A stretch of 64,000 nucleotides of DNA from Drechslerella dactyloides. Its lineage: Eukaryota; Ascomycota; Orbiliomycetes; Orbiliales; Orbiliaceae. Under the pieces are notes generated by a model. The model saw nothing but the letters and a program-made list of their open reading frames with translations, was not told the origin of the DNA and ran no database searches. Each line of letters begins with the position of its first letter. The stretch's first letter is position 1. The translations under genes were made by a program, and so were the position numbers. Shown here in pieces: positions 1 to 11,930 of this stretch. The stretch lies in the NCBI GenBank assembly GCA_020064725.1, contig JAGTWJ010000007.1:372001-436000 (forward strand). Reading direction: 5' to 3'.

Positions 1-943
1 TAGTACGACATATCTCCACGCGTATGGAGATATATTCGGTGATGTCAGAATGCTTCGCCGTCGCAGTTTGGTTTACGAGACAATAATGAAGTGCCGAGAC
101 GACCAGCCGATGAAACAGCAAATTAATATTGTCAGCACCCGCACAGTCGCACTGACGGTTTCATACACCGCACAGACACGGCATTAATTATAATGACTTA
201 TAAGATTACTATGTTAAGATTCTCGGGATATTTCCAGCATGGTGGCGGACGGCCGTACGTACGGAGCAGCTGACAGCGTGTTTGCCGTGTCCCGCACGGA
301 CCACGACGCGACCGTCCCTCCCTTCCCCTCCTCTCAAAATTTAGAAATGAAAACACTCGCGCTAGGTATTAACTAGTGGGAGTGGTGAGTCAGCTAGTCG
401 GATGGGGTGATCCATTCCACAATTCGACACCATTTCTGCACGCTGACTTGAGGAATGTGTATACGACGCGTACACACCAGCCTTCTACCGTCGTTGAGCT
501 GTATGGATACACTGTCGACAGCTGTTATGATCTCGTCTGACGAGTATATTCACAGCATCATGACTTCAGTGTACAAGTAGTTATGATGGAAGAGTAATAG
601 GATGTCAGTCAGAGATTAATATAAAATTAGCGAGCGAACCGTGCCCGTCTCAGCGCCCCTGCGAATCGTGCGTCCGCGAGCCGAGTGAAGACAATAGCAA
701 AATCCAGAAATGAGACCCGGCGCCGCGGTTGTCGGCGCACGTTCCTGTTCGCCAGTGTTTACGACACGCATTGTACCAAGCAGGAGTGCTTGTAGAAGGG
801 TATAAGAGACCCGGCAGCCGCTGCGTCGGATCCGTTCATCTGCACAAAACAACCGTCACTCACTCACGTAAAACACCCAAAATACAACACCAACACAATA
901 ATCACACCATAAATAAAAATACACCATAAATATATCATAAATA
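1..943. other. Upstream region of the DUF7726 gene, no gene seen
   Basis: No convincing coding region. The last about 90 bases before 944 are A-rich and C-poor in G, typical of a fungal 5' leader. Bases 67-83 carry one arm of the short inverted-repeat family described near 10.75 and 39.3 kb. Confidence 0.5.
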
Positions 944-1771
944 ATGGTGAAGAGGAAGGCGCCGGGGAGGGAGAACGTGCAGCTGCCGTCGATAGCGGCC
1001 ATCCTCAACGAGCACCCGCCCCCGCCAAAGAGACAGAAATCAGATACTGTTAGCACTCTGCCAAAGAAGACGGCGCTGGCCGACATTTCCAACAGCCCCG
1101 TCCCCATCTCCTGGACCGCCTTCTCCTCCTCCTCCTCCTCCTCCTCTTCTGCGGACCCCTGGGCAAAACCCGCCGCTCCGATTCTTGCGCCCCTCCCCGC
1201 CATCGCCCTCGCAACAGCGCCCCCGCGCAAAAAGGCCGCCGCTCCAAAACCCGTCAAAAAGTCCAAAGCGCAGCCCCTGCCGGACAACGTTGCGGCCGTC
1301 CACCTCCCCGGCGAGGACTCGGACGGCGTCCCCGTCTACGACACCTGCGACGTCATCCGCCGCAAAATCACCGCCGCCCTCTCCTCAAACTCCCACACGA
1401 AGGCCTCCCTCCTCCGCGCCTTCGCCGCCTGCACATCCGAACCCGGCCGCGCCATCCCCGCCACCTCCTTCCAGCACTTCATGGCCGCCAAGGGCCGCAC
1501 GGGGGGTAGCAAATCCCGCCTCTTCTACGCTGCCTACGTGTATTTCGAAAAAGTGCGCGTCGCCGAGAGTAAAAAGAAGACGAAGACGCGCGTCGAGATG
1601 GAGGAGGCGTGGGGGGTCAAGGGGATGGACTACATGAACGTCGGCAAGCCGTGCTTCGTCGGCCCCGGCGAAGACTTGCAGTGCGACCAGTACGGGCGGG
1701 AGGTCATCCTGTGCGCTGACGGCTCCCAAATCCCCATGCTCGGCGACTTTTCCGTCCGCCCTTTTTCGTAG
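944..1771 (+). CDS. DUF7726-type nuclear-like protein, 275 aa
   Basis: Single-exon gene starting at the first ATG after an A-rich leader. The N-terminus is basic and proline-rich (MVKRKAPGREN..., PPPPKRQK), resembling a nuclear localisation signal. A serine run at about residues 61-70 comes from a TCC microsatellite, followed by an Ala/Pro/Lys-rich linker. From about residue 130 a folded segment begins (VYDTCDVIRRKI, later FQHFMAAKGRTGGSKSRLFYAAYVYFEK in outline), which I recognise as the fungal DUF7726 domain, a helix-turn-helix-like module of unknown function. The C-terminus has a short conserved-looking tail rich in Cys and Gly. Function is unknown; DNA binding is only a guess from the basic N-terminus and the helical domain. 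Confidence 0.7.
   Translation: MVKRKAPGRENVQLPSIAAILNEHPPPPKRQKSDTVSTLPKKTALADISNSPVPISWTAFSSSSSSSSSADPWAKPAAPILAPLPAIALATAPPRKKAAAPKPVKKSKAQPLPDNVAAVHLPGEDSDGVPVYDTCDVIRRKITAALSSNSHTKASLLRAFAACTSEPGRAIPATSFQHFMAAKGRTGGSKSRLFYAAYVYFEKVRVAESKKKTKTRVEMEEAWGVKGMDYMNVGKPCFVGPGEDLQCDQYGREVILCADGSQIPMLGDFSVRPFS
1122..1150 (+). repeat. TCC trinucleotide microsatellite (poly-Ser)
   Basis: About nine CTC/TCC repeats inside the DUF7726 gene encode a run of serines in the disordered linker. The run length probably varies between strains. Confidence 0.8.
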
Positions 1772-2165
1772 TCATACTTACACCTCGGTTCTTCTTTTAG
1801 TGGGTAAATTGTGGGGAAATCTGTATTATTTCATTTGTTTGTCAAGGCACGTTGGTATATTGCTTCCATCTCATTTGTACTGCATAAGCACGTCGGGACA
1901 CTGCTTCAATCGTCTTTATCATCGTTGGATCGTTGTATCGCATCGTTCATTCATAAAGTTAGTTGTATTGTATAATAAAAATATTTATATTGCACAAGGC
2001 GTCTGTATACTACGCCTGTATGTATTACATTGCGTCTATGAATCCAACTCCTACTATATACACGTACACCATATCATACACACCCTCCATCCATCCATGT
2101 ATGTACTCAAACGCACCAGAGAATGGTACTTCAACACTCTAAAGAATCGACAGAATGAAAGGTGA

Positions 2166-4461
2166 TTAAGGAGAATGGGGCGGCAGGCCCGGGATGGTGC
2201 AGTTCTTATCCCAGTGCCGTCGGGCATACTCCGGCAGCACGTCGTTCGACGAAAAGCTCTTGGGCAAATACATCGTCACGTCGTTCTTCGTATACTTCGC
2301 CCCGGCCTTCTGCATCGCAATCAGCATGAAGCTCTGGATAAAGTCGTAAAACACAACGTCGACAACCTCCGGCTCCTTGTTGTCAGCGGGGAACCCGCCC
2401 TTCGCCACGATATCGTTCGTGGTCTTGAAGAACGGCACGGCGATATGCGGCGTGTCGTCGCCGTCGTTGCCAAAGTCGTCGGCCGTAACGTATCCCTGCG
2501 TTGTGACTTGCTGTCGTCGGGTGATCACGCGACGCTTGACGGTTGCGCTGGTATACTCCGGCCCGTCGAGCGGGCAGGCGTCCACGGACCGCGGGAGGAA
2601 ACTGCGCCGCTGTTCACGCTCGAGCGACCGCTTCTGCGGCGCGCCCGCGTTGAGGAGATCCAGCAGCTGCGTGGCGATTTTGTAAGGAACATTCGGGATG
2701 TATTGGAAGGTATTCGTGAACGGCGCGACGATAAAGCTGTCGTCGTACGTGAATGGTCCCTTGAACAAGTCGAAGCGGATGCCACCCGTGTTGACATAAA
2801 TCATACGGGGCACGTCCTTCCGCGACTCGTTCACGACGACGGCGGACAGGGAGTCCTGCACGAGTTTGTACACGCTGCCGGGGTCGTCCTGCGGCACGCA
2901 GGAGCGGCAGTAGGTCCTCGGCGAGCAGCCGTATATATTGGTGAGATTGAGGCGAACGCGCTCCTCGCCGACCTTGTTCGTGACGGCCTTGCCGCGGGGG
3001 GTATCGAACTCGCGAACGTTGTCGCTGTGTTGTTCAAAGGTGAGTCTGTTCCAGTCGAGGTACCGCCGCGCGTACACCAGCTCCGTCTTGTTCTTCTCCG
3101 CCGCGTATCCGTACTCCGAGGTCGACGGCTCCGACGAGTTCAGCGCGGGGCGGGTGGGGTTCGGCACGCCGTGCGGGCGGCGGGTGCCCTTACCCGCATT
3201 GATACCGCTCATGGCGAACCAGCCCAGCGTCTCGCAGTACCGGCCCGGTTCAAGCGCCGTGCTAGCGGCATCGTACACCTTGAAGTCCCGACGATGCGAA
3301 TGCCCGCCGAAGAACTGCACCGGCGTATCGGGATGCACCTTGCGAATGGCCTCGAGCACAACCGGGAACGTACTCGAGTCCCGTACGCTGTTGTGTCCCA
3401 GCACTAGAAACACATCGATGTCCTGCCGGTTGATCGCGTCGACGAACCACTGCTGCTGCACCATGTCCTTCGCCATGATGATCTTGCTGTTGTTTCCGTT
3501 TTGCAAGAAATCGAACAGCACGCCGAAGGCCATGATGCGCAGGCCGTAGGTTGTCGTGAAGTACTTGTGCGTGCGGCCGATGTACTTGAACTGGCCGTCC
3601 TTCGGGTCGCGGATCTGCACGTTGGACGTGAGATAGCGGTCGTTGTAGAAGCGGGCAAAGTTCTCAAAGACATCGTGCGAGATGTCGTTCACGTACAGCT
3701 CGTGATTTCCTACATCGTTCATCATCAAAATCAGTCTCAGAGCGGTACCAGCTATGTGTTGAGGACAGGTAGACGGTGAAGTCGTAGTCGGAACGCGGAT
3801 TCGGAAGCAACCATGACTCGCGAGACCCGAACACCACAGCGTAATACCGCGACTGCGATTCCGAATACCGCGACCGCGACTTCCGAATACCGCGACTTCG
3901 CAAACTCGCGACCTCGGAAACCCGCGACGCACTCACTACCCATCCCAACACCAACACTCCAACATTCGCAAAACTGGAGAATACAATAGAGAGGAACGTA
4001 CCGATAGTCAAGAGATCGTAGTCCAGGTTCTGGAATATCGGCAGCGAAACCTGCCCGTTGACGCCGCCAGGCAATTTCGCCGTCGCATCCGACAGCCCCG
4101 CACCATCGTGCAAATCCCCACTATCCAGCACCAAGAAATCAACCCCGAGACTCCTCGCCTTGTACCGCATATGCCGTATGAACGACACGTAATCACCCCA
4201 ATCCGCGCCGTAGTTCGCTTCTTTAACGTGTCCGAGCAGCCAACCGTGCGTGTCAGAGGTATGCGCGATCGTAAGCTGGCCCCAGGGCAGCGGTCCCTTG
4301 GGCCCCATCGTCGCCGGCAGCGCGTCCGGCTGCATTCGCGACTGCACGAGCCGCACTCGTCGCACCATTTCAATGTCGCCGGTGCCCGTGCACGCGTCGC
4401 AGGCCAGCGTTGCGGCCGACAGGCCGAGCACCGCGCTCGCTATCGTCGATACCAGGTGCAT
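2166..4461 (-). CDS. Secreted metallophosphoesterase / 5'-nucleotidase-like protein (yeast YHR202W type), 667 aa
   Basis: Two exons, 4461-4002 and 3709-2166, joined across a 292-nt intron. The joint recreates the GNHELY metal-binding motif, which fixes both splice sites. The first 20 residues form a signal peptide (hydrophobic, ends ALA-like before CDAC). Calcineurin-like dimetal motifs appear in order: SDTHGW (D-x-H), DSGDLHDG (GD), GNHE, and GHSHRRDF (GHSH) around residue 290. The long C-terminal half matches the 5'-nucleotidase C-terminal arrangement of the fungal YHR202W family. It probably hydrolyses phosphomonoesters or nucleotides outside the cell or in the vacuole. The true substrate is not shown by sequence. 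Confidence 0.88.
3786..3915 (-). repeat. Degenerate tandem repeat inside the phosphoesterase intron
   Basis: Within the 292-nt intron the minus strand repeats TCGCGGTATTCGGAA at least three times, with further partial copies of GTCGCG. This explains why the intron is three to five times longer than its neighbours. Confidence 0.7.
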
Positions 4462-4570
4462 CTTGTCGTCCTCTCCTCGTATAGTCGTCGTAGAACAGTG
4501 GCGGCTGTGAGGTTGGCGGCGGCTATGTGGATGGTGGGAGAAAAAAATGGAAAAAAGGGCTGCGTGGCCC

Positions 4571-4580
4571 CCTTTATATA
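4571..4580 (-). promoter_or_regulatory. TATA box of the phosphoesterase gene
   Basis: The minus strand reads TATATAAAGG about 110 nt upstream of the start codon at 4461. Confidence 0.55.
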
Positions 4581-7500
4581 TCTAGTAGATGCCGGAGCAG
4601 GACATCCTTCGAGAGGGATTCCACGCGCGAGGGGCGCCCTGGATCGGGTAGGACAGCAAGTTGCAGCGGGAGCGGTGCTCAAGGGTTCGATATCGAGTGG
4701 CGGTAGGGAAGTGGCTGCCGAACGGTGTACAAGTGCCGTTTGCAGTCTAGCCCCCACCAAGTCTCACCCACTCTCCCACTCCTACCACCGCTCCTGCTTA
4801 CCACTAGTTTACTTGTATGCAGGCGTAGTGCATTCGCATTTACGTCAGTGTCGGTCCCGTGCCCGGTCCTACTGACTCCTTCTCCGCTGCGCTGCGCCTG
4901 CAAAATAAAAAAACCGGTGCTGAGTAGGTGTGTATGCGAGTAAGTAAGTACTCCTGCGTCTATGCGTGTGTATTCGCCGGACGAAACGACATGTCTGGTA
5001 TAGTATACGCCGCGCATGCATGCGGGTCCTGAAGCATGCCGGCCATGCACCTCACCGATCGCACGCACGCACGCCCTCTCGAATACAGGAAGGTGCGCAA
5101 GCCTCCACGTCAGGAAGCTGGTGCATACAAAAACGCTAGTCAGTAGTACATACCATCGCACTAGTGCTCCGCAATTGAATACCAGGCTAACTATTGCATG
5201 CGTGGAATGCGAGTGAAATCGGTAAATGGCGACTCGACTGCCTGCCTGGTCCCACCGACGCACGGGGCAGCTGCTGCGCATGCACACCATCAGACAGCCC
5301 GTCGCAGGGTGACACACGCCCAGACACATCGTACATCACATAGACATACATACCTGTACCGTATACGTAGACGTGCGCATGGCGTGTAGGAGTTCAACGG
5401 CTACCCCTTGCGGTATCCGACTGCCGCTTCCCGCGCAGCTCTAGAATTTTTTCTTCCTTTGTGTTCAGTGTGTATTTCTCCGCGGAACGAATGAGGACGA
5501 TGAGGAGGATGAAGATGGGGATGGGGATGTTGTGCGTTGCCGGAAAGAGCAGTGCGGAAGAGCAGCTCGGCGCTCCTTCTTGGCGGCGAGACAGACAGGG
5601 CGTCGGTAGCGTATGTAACACAGTGCACCGCCCTCGGTTCCTGACCGAGACGGGAAGGCAGCACCACCGCCACCCATGCGACTATACACCAGCTATCCCT
5701 GCAGCCGAAACTCTTTTTTCTTCCTTTCATTCTAAAATTTTTCTATCACTGGAGTCAAGTAAACTTCATCCTGGGTTTTTCTACGCTATGCCAGGGTGCG
5801 CATTCGCAATGGGATCGTCCGTGTTATCGCGGTGCACCGCTAACACGCACACGGCAGTCGTCTTCGGCACCGTCTGCCGAGAATATTAATGCGGATGCCT
5901 TGCTTGATCCTGGTGGAAAAACTTCAGCCAATGCCCATACCGGGACCATACCGAGTTTCTTGCGCGACTACCTAGCCTTGCATTGGGCTGGGCGTGCTAG
6001 CTATGTTGGTGCGTGTATTGAGTTTGTGCTAGTTACACCAGCGATATCGCGCGATCCCGATATCTCGCACGCCCATAAATTCATTATTCATTGTACATGT
6101 AATGTATACTACGGGGTATGGTATATTGGGGTTATGTCGCCCCCGGTCGTGCATGCATGTACTCATGTGATGCTTGGCTATCGATATCGTGCAGCTGGGT
6201 CATATCTAACGTACGACGGTACATCCCGGCTGAACTTCAGGAGTGCCGGAGAGCGTGCCGCCAGATATGCATGACAGAGCGATAACAAAACTTTGTTGAG
6301 TATTTTCCTTTTTCGGATAACCTTAGTTCTGTGCCTGTTATACGTACCAGGGTTAATATTATTGGAAGAGATCCGAATCTCAAATCTCGAATGTATACAT
6401 GTAAGGATGACTGCATCGCATCACTCGTATGTAATATATATATCGTGCACGCGTGCGGCGGGCGTAACATTATATTAACAGTCCTCCTTAATTAGTCTGG
6501 CGGACAAGTCAAATCAATCAGGCCAGCGTGCCTAAGAGTCCGGCGCCGATCTACCAATAATTCAGCTGGTATTACGTATAGCTAGCCAACAAGCGAGCAA
6601 GACGGAGGGCAAGTAGATGTCGATGTATCATATCAGTGGTAAATAAGGACCCTCTTCAGGCCCTCCCGTTGTTGATGGAAGAAGATCGAGTGGGCCGGCT
6701 GCTGTGGAAACGGTGATGAGTAGATATATGGGTGGTATGTGTAAGGATAGGTTCATGCCACTTGATTCTATGCTCGCGATGAAATTTTCGGACCGTATGT
6801 GTGCTGGCGGGCGCTCCTTGAACGGGGTGGACATACCGCCTCGGCGGCTACCCCCCGTCAATATGTGCTAGCTTTTCTACTACAGATATGGATCATTCGT
6901 TCGCACATTCTTTCAGCACAATAAGGCTCATAGGAAACCTACGGTAAATTTAACCTTAGCGGATGCGATCCTGCGTGATAGAGCCGATATATATAGGAGT
7001 GCGTGCCAAGTGAGGGACACTTATATGTATGCATGTCCCGTACCGTCGAGTCTACCTTGATGGAGCATGATTTTAAGCTGGTGACTGCACGCACGCACTA
7101 CATGCATGCAGGAGTCGTCATGAGTCAACACCCTTCCACTAGTAATCAATAATATATCAGCTCTTCAGGAGAGGTGGTGCATACTATCCGGTTGCGTTTT
7201 ATTTTCCGAGTCATCTCCGAGCACACCAATTCTTCCGAGTGCAGCTGACGGCCTGGACCCCGATAATCATGTTGATGAACCGGGTGGCTCGTTTGTACAC
7301 ACGTATCAGCTGATATAAACCCTATACAAGTAATTCAGGCTAGCTACGCAGTGAGTATATCATCCATTGGAGGAGCTGATGAAAAGCTCCACCTGTACTG
7401 AAGGATGTCAGATAGAAACTCGTAGTGCTTGTCGGATCCTGCATGAGACTTCCATGCATGCTCAGCTTTCGGATTTTATGTTAATAAGCGCAGGGGTGAC

Positions 7501-9069
7501 AGTGCGTTAATTCTGCCCAAGGCGACAAATCTAGAAGTAATGAGATATCTGACACGGCTCATCATGCCGAATACAAAGAAACACGTGCATACTGTGGCGC
7601 TAACGATTGTAATAACAAATCATTCCGGATATCACCTAGGCTTTTATCTCTGGGTATTAGCCGTACGTCCGTGGTAACGCCGCCGGAACGCACCCTCGGG
7701 TTTCGGCGGGTAACGCTATAGTCGATATATATCATTCTGAATTATATTGTCTACCTGATCCCCCAGATACAGCATTGAGGTTACGATAGTACAGCAGCCC
7801 TAAATTTATATATATATAAACATAGTCCCACCAAGCGATCATTATCTTGTGGTAATATATAATATAATAGCACACCCTCGGCTTATGGAGGCTGTGTAGA
7901 TTTCCCACGTGCTCACAGCAGGTATGTGTAGTAGGGCAAGCGTTTCGGTATCCTTTGCTGGCCTTTCGCACATCGTACGCACGTATTACAGCTGTGACTA
8001 TTTTATCATTACGTATTTAACAGTGGATTCATACCACCTATGCAATACTATGTCTTTATAACAGACGCAATCTCTGCATGTTGAAACGACTGTACACGTA
8101 GGAATCAATTATTGTCCATCAGATTGGTTCCAGTCCGCAGAAGGTATAAATTTTCAGCACACATTATTATCGCGCGCACACGCACACGCACACGCAAATC
8201 TATATACGATAAGCCAATAAAATCAATGCCTGTATTCAAGCCTGATAGAGGGAGAAATAGGAGCCTAGAATATAGTAGCTTGCCATCTGTTCTGCAATCT
8301 ACACGTGTGACGCCCAATAGTTGGGCTGATATACGAGACCAATCCCTCGGGGTTTTCTACATACCTCGTACTACATAGATCAGATAGATAATTCTTTGCG
8401 TGATTACTTATCAACGTACATGAATGAGTAATTAGGTAATTTTATACTCGAATCTTCGGACTTGCTGCGAGGACGCGCACTGACGTGCGGCTGCACTTCG
8501 TGCGATCTGGCTTGCGAGACCAGAAGACGTAAGTTCGGTCTCTTTAGCTACCAGGTGAGAAGGACTTGTCATAAATCCTTGAATATCCTGGGTCTCGGGT
8601 CTATCTCAACGCGGAGCTTCCTAATACTAGACTAGGGTCTACGATGTATACCTGATGAGCATTAGGGAACGCACTTGGAGAGCAGGCACACGCATGCGGC
8701 TCTGCGGGAGAGCTGCTCCTGTTTGCTTTTCCATTCGTTAGTGTGCATGCTTATGCTGTAGGTCTTAGTGGGTAAGCTTCGAACCTTGCATGCGCACGCG
8801 TCCACCTACGCGGACCTCAACTCTCTTCATGGCGGGAGTGGCGCCATGGCTGACACGCACGACGAGGATCCACCTACGGTGTCTCTGCGATGACTCACGG
8901 CATGGCCCAAATGGATGGATCCTTAACTCCATGATTACTTCACAAGTGGCCTCCGCAGCGTACAAAAAGCGCTCTCTCTTGCTAGGGCCCAGATTGGCGG
9001 AGTCCTTTCCGGAGCAACGACCAGCTATCGCCAGATGAGAAACATACGTACAACAGAATTTAAACCGAC
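4581..9069. other. 4.5-kb gene-poor stretch
   Basis: No coding region could be supported. Open frames are short, overlap on both strands and show no family features. The stretch holds CA/CG dinucleotide runs (around 8168-8195), a TA run near 7805, purine-rich GAT repeats at 5488-5530 and one diverged copy of a dispersed repeat (8225-8345). Confidence 0.5.
8225..8345 (+). repeat. Diverged dispersed repeat, copy A
   Basis: The segment beginning TGTATTCAAGCCTGATAGAG and ending near GGGCTGATATACGAGACC aligns in order with 11327-11424. Shared landmarks are the start, GAGAAATAGGA, CTGCAAT, and CCCAAT before a G-rich end. Many substitutions separate the copies, so it is an old element. Confidence 0.6.
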
Positions 9070-10389
9070 ATGGCTTATGACCGGCGAAATGCGGCTGGAA
9101 CTAACGAGTCGATTCTTTCGACTGCACCAATGCAAGAACTCAATCGGGCGAGCTTCGAGCAAATGCGCCTGCTTGACGAAGAACTAGACGCCGAGTCCTC
9201 CGGGTTCCAGAAGCTGGAGAGGCTCACGCGCATGCTTAGTCTCCGATCGGTCGCGACCACCAATAAGCGCAATGACGCCCAATCTGATACGAGCCTCGGC
9301 TGGTGGAAGCTCGGATTTGGACAATGCGGGATCGTCTTCGAAATTGCGGGAACACCGACCGTCGTCAAGCTCCGGATCCATAAATCCTGGGGTAACGCTC
9401 TCGAAGAGGACTATCAATGCCATCGGGCGGTTTTCGACGCGTTGAAGAGATTCCCTACCGGTGCATTCGACAATGTCGGCGTTCGGGTCCCGGAGCCGTA
9501 CGAGTACCTCGACGAGACTTGCGCTTGGTGGTCTTTTGAAAACGTTCAAAAGCTAGAGGAGGCCGGGTTACCAAAGTCGATCGCCCTGCCGACAGCAGGT
9601 CTACTTTCAGAGCGCATCTTGCCCATTCCCAAGTTCGGGCGCGAATGTCTGATTGACATGTTCTGTCCGCCGGAGAGGAGCCAGGCTGCCAAATGCGATC
9701 CTCTCAACAAGGATTGCCTCCTTCGAGTTTACCTCGGCCGACATCAGAGCGACGTCGGGCGCGCGCCCAACTTCTCCCTCCGAAACTTCAACTTGCACGT
9801 AAACCAGATGAGGCAGCTGAATCTGCCGGTTCACGAGTACGCCCGCGACGTGGGAGAGGCTCTAGCGATCTTGCATTGGGCCGCACACATCAACGCATAC
9901 GACGTGGAGTTCGTCATGGGCTCGGAGCCGTGGTATGTTGGCGGCAGGGACGGAGACGCTGGAGACGCCGGCCAGAGGGGTATTTTCGATACCCCGGACC
10001 TCGGCGCGGAGGTCGAACAATTTTCCAAGCGTCTCACCCGCATCTGGGTTCTGGACTTCAACTTGTGCACTCGGCTCCCCATGGAAAGACTCGAAGAGCC
10101 TGGTGTTGCCGATTCGATTCTCGCGATGCTTGTGCTCGGGTTCTTCGAGAACGACCCGTATTATCCCCTGCCGTTGGCCGAAGACCCCGAAGACCAAAGG
10201 CTGTGGGATGAGTTTCAAGCGACCTACCTCGGAATGGCGAAGCGGATTCTTGGTGGCGAGAGCAGCAAATGGGCTATGTGGGCTGATGAAAAGAACCTGC
10301 CTGAGCGCTTTATTGCTATGTGTGTCGAGAGGGAGAGGAAGAACCTAGGCGACGGCAAGGGACATGGATATCGTGAAGAGAAGCAGTAG
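9070..10389 (+). CDS. DUF3669 domain protein, 439 aa
   Basis: Single-exon gene with an ATG after an A-rich leader. Residues of about 75-110 read WWKLGFGQCGIVFEIAGTP and then VVKLRIHKSW, a glycine-loop/lysine arrangement reminiscent of protein-kinase-like folds. The middle (VRVPEPYEYL, ILPIPKFGRECLIDMFCPP) and the LDFNLC segment near residue 330 are typical of the fungal DUF3669 family, often labelled zinc-finger protein in databases. No classical zinc finger is visible here. The family is expanded in some fungi and its biochemical role is unknown. Its neighbours are repeats and small accessory genes. Confidence 0.8.
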   Translation: MAYDRRNAAGTNESILSTAPMQELNRASFEQMRLLDEELDAESSGFQKLERLTRMLSLRSVATTNKRNDAQSDTSLGWWKLGFGQCGIVFEIAGTPTVVKLRIHKSWGNALEEDYQCHRAVFDALKRFPTGAFDNVGVRVPEPYEYLDETCAWWSFENVQKLEEAGLPKSIALPTAGLLSERILPIPKFGRECLIDMFCPPERSQAAKCDPLNKDCLLRVYLGRHQSDVGRAPNFSLRNFNLHVNQMRQLNLPVHEYARDVGEALAILHWAAHINAYDVEFVMGSEPWYVGGRDGDAGDAGQRGIFDTPDLGAEVEQFSKRLTRIWVLDFNLCTRLPMERLEEPGVADSILAMLVLGFFENDPYYPLPLAEDPEDQRLWDEFQATYLGMAKRILGGESSKWAMWADEKNLPERFIAMCVERERKNLGDGKGHGYREEKQ

Positions 10390-10753
10390 GTAGTTACAGC
10401 GCTATAGGGTAGCCCTACTGCTAAGAGACGCCTACGTAGGCACATGCTTTCCTATATAGACATCCGTTGGTCAAACCTTTTTAACTGAGTCTGAAAACGT
10501 ATATATTTCTGCTTATGCATGACTTTCTATTTGTAAACATCGGTTATGAATTGATCCTGCGTCAGAACCGCCAGATAAAAGGTAACACCTGTAAATCTAT
10601 ATACTGCGAAGAAAGCGGCTTTCTATACAAACAGTGATCCGAAGATGTGCGCTGACGACTCTGCCATCAATTAGGCTATAGCAGAGACACCGCGGGATCC
10701 AGAGCTTCCACTTCTTTACTACGAATTATAGTTTTGTTGATTAGCTCTCATTG

Positions 10754-10810
10754 TGGTCTCGCAAGCAAAACCCAGACTTGTAAGGGGGAGGTCCTGGTTT
10801 AAGAGACCAC
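10754..10810. repeat. Short inverted-repeat element, copy 1
   Basis: The left arm TGGTCTCGCAAGCAAAACC faces the right arm GGTTTAAGAGACCA, with a short interior containing AGACTTGTAAGGG. A homologous element lies at 39297-39348. It is too small to encode anything and looks like a miniature terminal-inverted-repeat element. Confidence 0.6.
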
Positions 10811-11326
10811 TCTAATTGGCATATAGCCTAAGATAATGAGTAAGAAACCTTGTCTCGCAAGGTAGAACGCTTCCTTTGGCTGCGCAATAATCCCGTCCAA
10901 ACCCACATCCACAGCTAACACACCATCCTCAACTATTCGAAGGACAGTCAGGGCAAAATAGTAGTGGCACTCAATGGTGGGTTACTCCCTTAAAAGTAGC
11001 TCCTTGAATAGAGCACTGAAGCATTGGAGATGCAAAGGTGTACTACCATAGCTTAGACCTCCAGCATGTATTATCCACAACCAGAAAAAAACATGGATAA
11101 ATACAACTGTAGCCAATCCAGAGAGAGTATTTGATCCAATCGTTCCATGGGAGTAAATTATATCTTCAACACAAGAAGATTTAGTCTAATAATAGAAGAA
11201 ACGGATAGGATCGATTCAGCTGACTCGGAAATTTATTGATCGTAGTAGTTATCGATCAAACAAGAGATGATAGTTCATGTTGTAGCCTGCGATTGTGACC
11301 TTTTGCTTTACTCCAGCAGACGCATG

Positions 11327-11424
11327 TGTATTCAAGCTTGATAATGAGAGAAATAGGATAAGGCATCTTCGCATCCGTGCTGCAATATATGTGCACATGT
11401 GCACCCAATGGATCGGGTTGGTCT
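11327..11424 (+). repeat. Diverged dispersed repeat, copy B
   Basis: This segment aligns with 8225-8345 (see that entry). Confidence 0.55.
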
Positions 11425-11494
11425 CTAGGTGAGAGGGAGTTTAGTCCATTGAAAGTTTGCTTCAATGTCATGGAGTCGGCCCGTGTCGGAGTCC

Positions 11495-11930
11495 GGATTG
11501 AGTTGAAATTTCACCGAACTCGCCGAAACTCGGCCCCGACTCGCTTGTTGGGCTACGGAAGCGGCCTGCTTGACCACTCAACCTGCCTCATTCTGCAGCT
11601 CGAGACTCGTGTCCCACAAGCTCATCCAGAACCCGCCTAGCCTGAAGGTATGCTAGTGACGGAGTAATAGAGGATGTATTATCATCAGCTCTCCAATTGA
11701 AATTAGTTTGTGGGGAAGCCGCGGAAATGTCCGGGCATATATATTCGAAGTGTTGATCAACCGGTCGACGGTCTTTTACATAGAAAGTGAAATAATTTTG
11801 TTACCCCTAAGCTAAGCATAGGATCCGAGGACTATATATGTTTGGTAGGCACCAGCGAATATAATTTTAATAGCAATTTCTACCGACCTGGTCGCAAACG
11901 GATCGGGCCGATCAACAGGGCCACAACCAT
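11495..11930 (+). repeat. Diverged 0.4-kb repeat, copy C
   Basis: This segment aligns with 14964-15369 throughout. Shared landmarks in order are ATTTCACCGAACT, CTGCAGCTCGAGA, TATGCYAGYGACGGAG, a TATTAT tract before TCAGC, AAGCYGCGGAAA, and near the end CAAACG followed by CGGGCCGA. Differences are mostly transitions. Confidence 0.6.

Noticed and set aside
2175..3407. 410-codon plus-strand frame opposite the phosphoesterase
   Set aside because: Shadow of the minus-strand exon 2; it is arginine/valine-rich with no motif.
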